The notes beneath the pieces were generated by a model that did not search any database, was not told where the DNA came from, and saw only the letters and a program-made list of their open reading frames with translations. Source: JAKAGZ01 sp963783855 (lineage in GTDB: Bacteria > Bacteroidota > Ignavibacteria > Ignavibacteriales > Ignavibacteriaceae). From it: 64,000 bases of DNA. This document shows positions 61,314-64,000 of the stretch, piece by piece. The DNA is taken from the NCBI GenBank assembly GCA_963783855.1, contig CAWAPE010000004.1:248001-312000 (forward strand), given 5' to 3'. Made by a program: the position numbers and the translations under genes. How positions within the stretch are numbered: position 1 is the first letter of the stretch; each line of letters starts with the position of its first letter.

Positions 61314-64000
61314 TTAAATTTTAGAATATTTTTCCCTGATAATTTCTAATTCCATAATTATTGTTTCAAACTTGTGGACAAGATCATCTACTAACTTTTC
61401 AGTATTTTCATCAAATTCATTTTTACGGGCTGCGGTTTCAAGATCATGGGTCATTTGAGTAACAATATCAATTCCCAGAGTAACACTGCTCCCTTTTAAT
61501 TTATGGGCGTTCATCTGAAGCATCTTTGCATTTTTCTCTACAACTGCCGTTTTTATGTTTCCAATCATAGTCGGAAGATCAGAGATATAAATATCCAGTA
61601 ATTCAACATAAAAGTTTACATCTTCTTCAGTTTGAATGTCCTGTAGAAAAGTAATTTTACTTTCATCAATAATTCTGGTAGGTGTTCTTTGTTTTTTTAA
61701 CTTAGATATTAGTTCACCTTTTTCTTCATATAAAGTGTCGCTCCATTTCGTAAGAACCTGCAACATTTCTTCAGGCCTGACAGGTTTACTAACATAATCA
61801 TCCATTCCTGCTTCCAGACAGGTTTCCCTGTCGCCCTGCATAGCGTTTGCAGTCATAGCGATAATTCTGGGGCGTGTTTCAGGCGAGAATTCATCCAGAA
61901 TAACTGCGGTTGCCTGGTACCCATCCATTTCCGGCATAAGTATATCCATAAATACCAAATCATAACTAATATTTCTTACACTTTGTACAGCTTCTTTTCC
62001 ATTAGCCGCAACATCAGCACGATAGCCAAATTTTTCAAGAATTCGCAACGCAACTTTCTGGTTAACAACATTATCTTCAGCGAGCAAAATTCTAAGAGGT
62101 TTTCTAATTCCAAGTTGTTTATCGATTTTCTTAGTTTTATCGAAATTTGGTTTTTTCTCTTTATCATTTCCACTCAGAACATTTATTAATGTTTCCTGAA
62201 GCTGCATTTGCTTTATTGGTTTCGATAAAAATGCAGCAAGGTTCATTCTATCATAATCAGTAAGTTGTTCTTTTTTACCAACCGAAGTAAGTATAACAAT
62301 CGGTGTGTGTTTGGTATTCTCAAATTTTCTTATCTCGTGTGATAATTCAATTCCATCCATATGAGGCATTTGATAATCCAATAGTGCAATATCAAATTCA
62401 CTTCCGTCCGATAATATTTTTAAAGCTGCCGCCGGTGATTCAGCAACCAGGGATTCCATTCCCCATGAATCGGTTTGTATTTTAAGAATCCTGCGGTTTG
62501 TCTGGTTGTCATCAACAATTAATATTTTTTTCTTTTGAAGTTCCGGCCTGTTACCTTTCAGATAGACTTTTGATTTGGACTGTGCAGCCTGTACGATAAT
62601 TGTAAATGAAAAGGTAGTCCCTTTGCCAACTTCACTCTCTACCCAAACATTGCCGCCCATCATTTGTGAAAGCCTCTGGCTTATAGCTAAACCGAGGCCC
62701 GTTCCGCCGTGAGTCCTGGTAGTTGATGAATCAACCTGACTGAATGATTTGAATAACCTGTCCATTTTATCGGCAGGAATTCCTATGCCGGTATCCTTCA
62801 CAGAGAATGTAATTTCATAATTATTTTCTTCTTCAAGTTTTTTTGATGATACGTTAATAAAGACTTCACCTTTCTCAGTAAATTTAACAGCATTATTAAC
62901 AAGGTTAATCAAAATTTGTCTTAGGCGTGTAACATCTCCAACAATAACAGGTGGTGTATTTTCCTCTATTAAATAAGCAAGGTCAAGAGATTTTTCAGCA
63001 ACTTTTGATGCAACCATATCTAGTGAATCTTCAATACTATCACGAAGATCAAATGGCTGCTGTTCAAGGTCCAGTTTTTCGGATTCAATTTTTGAAAAAT
63101 CCAGAATATCATTAATAATTACCAAAAGTTGATCACCGCTAAGCCTGATTGTTTCAACATACTCCTGTTGTTCTTCGTTCAGCGGAGTATCTAGCAAAAG
63201 CCCGGTCATCCCGATAACTCCATTCATTGGTGTTCTTATTTCGTGCGACATAAGTGCCAGAAACTCGCTCTTCGCTTTTACAGCAGATTCGGCTCTCATT
63301 AGCGCAATATCAAGTTCCTTATTTTTATCAATTATTTCTGCACTTATTCTGTTCCTTTTAATAACTGATGCCAGCGTAGTAGCCATGGTTATTAAAGAAG
63401 ATTCATCATTATCTGTCCACTCCCTGTAATCATTCAAATCATCAAATCCAACAAAGCCCCAGAATTGATCATCTACCATTATTGGAACCAGTATTAAAGA
63501 TTTAATTGACTGGTCAACAAATAGCATTTTTTCATTTTCACTTAAATCTCTTGTTACAAATTTTAAAGTATTACCACTGGCAAAATTTTCATAAAAATTA
63601 AGTGAGGCAAATCTGGAATATGACAATTTTTGAAGGGCAGGATTTTCTATTTGTGATTCGGTACTCTCAGACGACCATTCGAATAATAATTTGGCGTATA
63701 ATTCTTCAGTTTCCTCTATTACTTCGTGCTTATAAATATATACTCTGTCAACTTCTGCTGCTATTCCCAGTATTCTCAGTGCAGAATTAAATCCTGCATT
63801 TTCATTCCTGTTGGAAATCAGACTCTTTGTTGCTTCTGCAATTCCCTGAAGCAGGTTATCTTTCTTTTTTAGTAATGCCTCACTTGATTTCCTTTCCGTA
63901 ACATCTCTGAAAATACTAAGGAGTAAATTTTCTCCTTCTAAATTTTCAATAAATGAATTTGAAATTTCAAATTGGATTTGCATTCCGTTCCAGAGATTAA
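61314..64000 (-). CDS. Hybrid sensor histidine kinase with two receivers and Hpt (5' end outside window)
   Basis: The frame is open to the right edge, so the N-terminus is missing. Visible domains: the end of a PAS domain (LLLSIFRDVTERKSSEALL), a GAF domain (~residues 45-195), HisKA with FLALMSHEIRTPMNGVIGMT (phospho-His), HATPase (NAVKFTEKGE, DTGIGIPADKMDRLF, GGTGLGLAISQRLSQMMGG), a first receiver (ILIVDDNQTNRRI, LLDYQMPHMDGIELS), a second receiver (ILLAEDNVVNQKV, FMDILMPEMDGYQATAV, DDYVSKPVRPEE) and a C-terminal Hpt (MNAHKLKGSSVTLGI). Both receivers keep the phospho-Asp. This is a BarA-like phosphorelay kinase; its output regulator is not in the window. Confidence 0.93.
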   Translation of the reverse strand, partial: NLWNGMQIQFEISNSFIENLEGENLLLSIFRDVTERKSSEALLKKKDNLLQGIAEATKSLISNRNENAGFNSALRILGIAAEVDRVYIYKHEVIEETEELYAKLLFEWSSESTESQIENPALQKLSYSRFASLNFYENFASGNTLKFVTRDLSENEKMLFVDQSIKSLILVPIMVDDQFWGFVGFDDLNDYREWTDNDESSLITMATTLASVIKRNRISAEIIDKNKELDIALMRAESAVKAKSEFLALMSHEIRTPMNGVIGMTGLLLDTPLNEEQQEYVETIRLSGDQLLVIINDILDFSKIESEKLDLEQQPFDLRDSIEDSLDMVASKVAEKSLDLAYLIEENTPPVIVGDVTRLRQILINLVNNAVKFTEKGEVFINVSSKKLEEENNYEITFSVKDTGIGIPADKMDRLFKSFSQVDSSTTRTHGGTGLGLAISQRLSQMMGGNVWVESEVGKGTTFSFTIIVQAAQSKSKVYLKGNRPELQKKKILIVDDNQTNRRILKIQTDSWGMESLVAESPAAALKILSDGSEFDIALLDYQMPHMDGIELSHEIRKFENTKHTPIVILTSVGKKEQLTDYDRMNLAAFLSKPIKQMQLQETLINVLSGNDKEKKPNFDKTKKIDKQLGIRKPLRILLAEDNVVNQKVALRILEKFGYRADVAANGKEAVQSVRNISYDLVFMDILMPEMDGYQATAVILDEFSPETRPRIIAMTANAMQGDRETCLEAGMDDYVSKPVRPEEMLQVLTKWSDTLYEEKGELISKLKKQRTPTRIIDESKITFLQDIQTEEDVNFYVELLDIYISDLPTMIGNIKTAVVEKNAKMLQMNAHKLKGSSVTLGIDIVTQMTHDLETAARKNEFDENTEKLVDDLVHKFETIIMELEIIREKYSKI

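Noticed and set aside
1..64000. Mobile elements, prophage, CRISPR arrays or restriction islands
   Set aside because: No transposase, integrase, phage structural gene, direct-repeat array or nuclease was found.

Overview
The window looks like chromosomal DNA from a low-GC Gram-negative member of the Bacteroidota/Chlorobi/Ignavibacteriota group, most likely an Ignavibacteria-type bacterium. This rests on gene content, not on a database match. The evidence is: a SprA translocon and a PorX-type response regulator (type IX secretion); a secreted protein ending in the PNPFNPST-type C-terminal sorting domain; a TonB-dependent receptor with a carboxypeptidase-regulatory-like N-terminus; and a eukaryote-like citrate synthase. 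I see no phage, transposase, integrase or CRISPR array.

Layout. 1-5.4 kb: tail of a B12-binding protein, a TonB-dependent receptor, a fasciclin-domain protein with a strong promoter and dyad operators, a frame-broken NAD(P)-binding SDR/DUF2867 gene and an SRPBCC protein. 5.4-8.7 kb: heat-shock block with two Hsp20 genes and dnaK. 8.7-15.3 kb: birA-coaX facing a tightly packed minus-strand set porX-tsaE-tsaB-DUF1573-accD-panC. 15.4-22.4 kb: sprA, broken by one frame change near its 3' end. 22.6-31.4 kb: cupin, citrate synthase, a 1.6k-residue AMP-ligase/GNAT fusion and an M28 peptidase. 31.4-34.4 kb: squalene-forming hpnC-hpnD-hpnE, with hpnC frame-broken. 34.6-39 kb: prfC, then a multiheme cytochrome next to a barrel-like protein carrying its own haem motif. 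39-43.6 kb: lipocalin, a small outer-membrane protein, a LytTR regulator with a degenerate receiver, and a porin-amt pair behind a possible sigma-54 promoter. 43.7-50.7 kb: methyltransferase, thioesterase, acyltransferase, tRNA-Leu, PBP1A, an LpxH-like hydrolase and an M1 peptidase. 50.9-64 kb: glgC, a T9SS cargo protein, uvrC, an NhaC-family antiporter, a lipoprotein and small proteins, SRP RNA, an orphan-looking DNA methyltransferase and a hybrid histidine kinase running off the right edge.

How the genes fit together. SprA, PorX and the sorting-domain protein are parts of one secretion route (translocon, regulator, cargo). HpnC/D/E make a complete FPP-to-squalene module, if hpnC is functional. 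The cytochrome and barrel pair suggests electron transfer at or across the outer membrane. The TorF-like porin with Amt is a nitrogen-uptake unit.

The most unusual signal is shared by several genes. Three otherwise full-length genes (SDR/DUF2867, sprA, hpnC) each carry exactly one extra base, and none of the sites is a long homopolymer. Two genes (panC, sprA) have no ATG/GTG/TTG at the position their alignment or signal peptide requires, but both have an ATC there behind a Shine-Dalgarno-like sequence. Residual consensus errors or gene decay may explain the extra bases. The ATC starts deserve a separate check.
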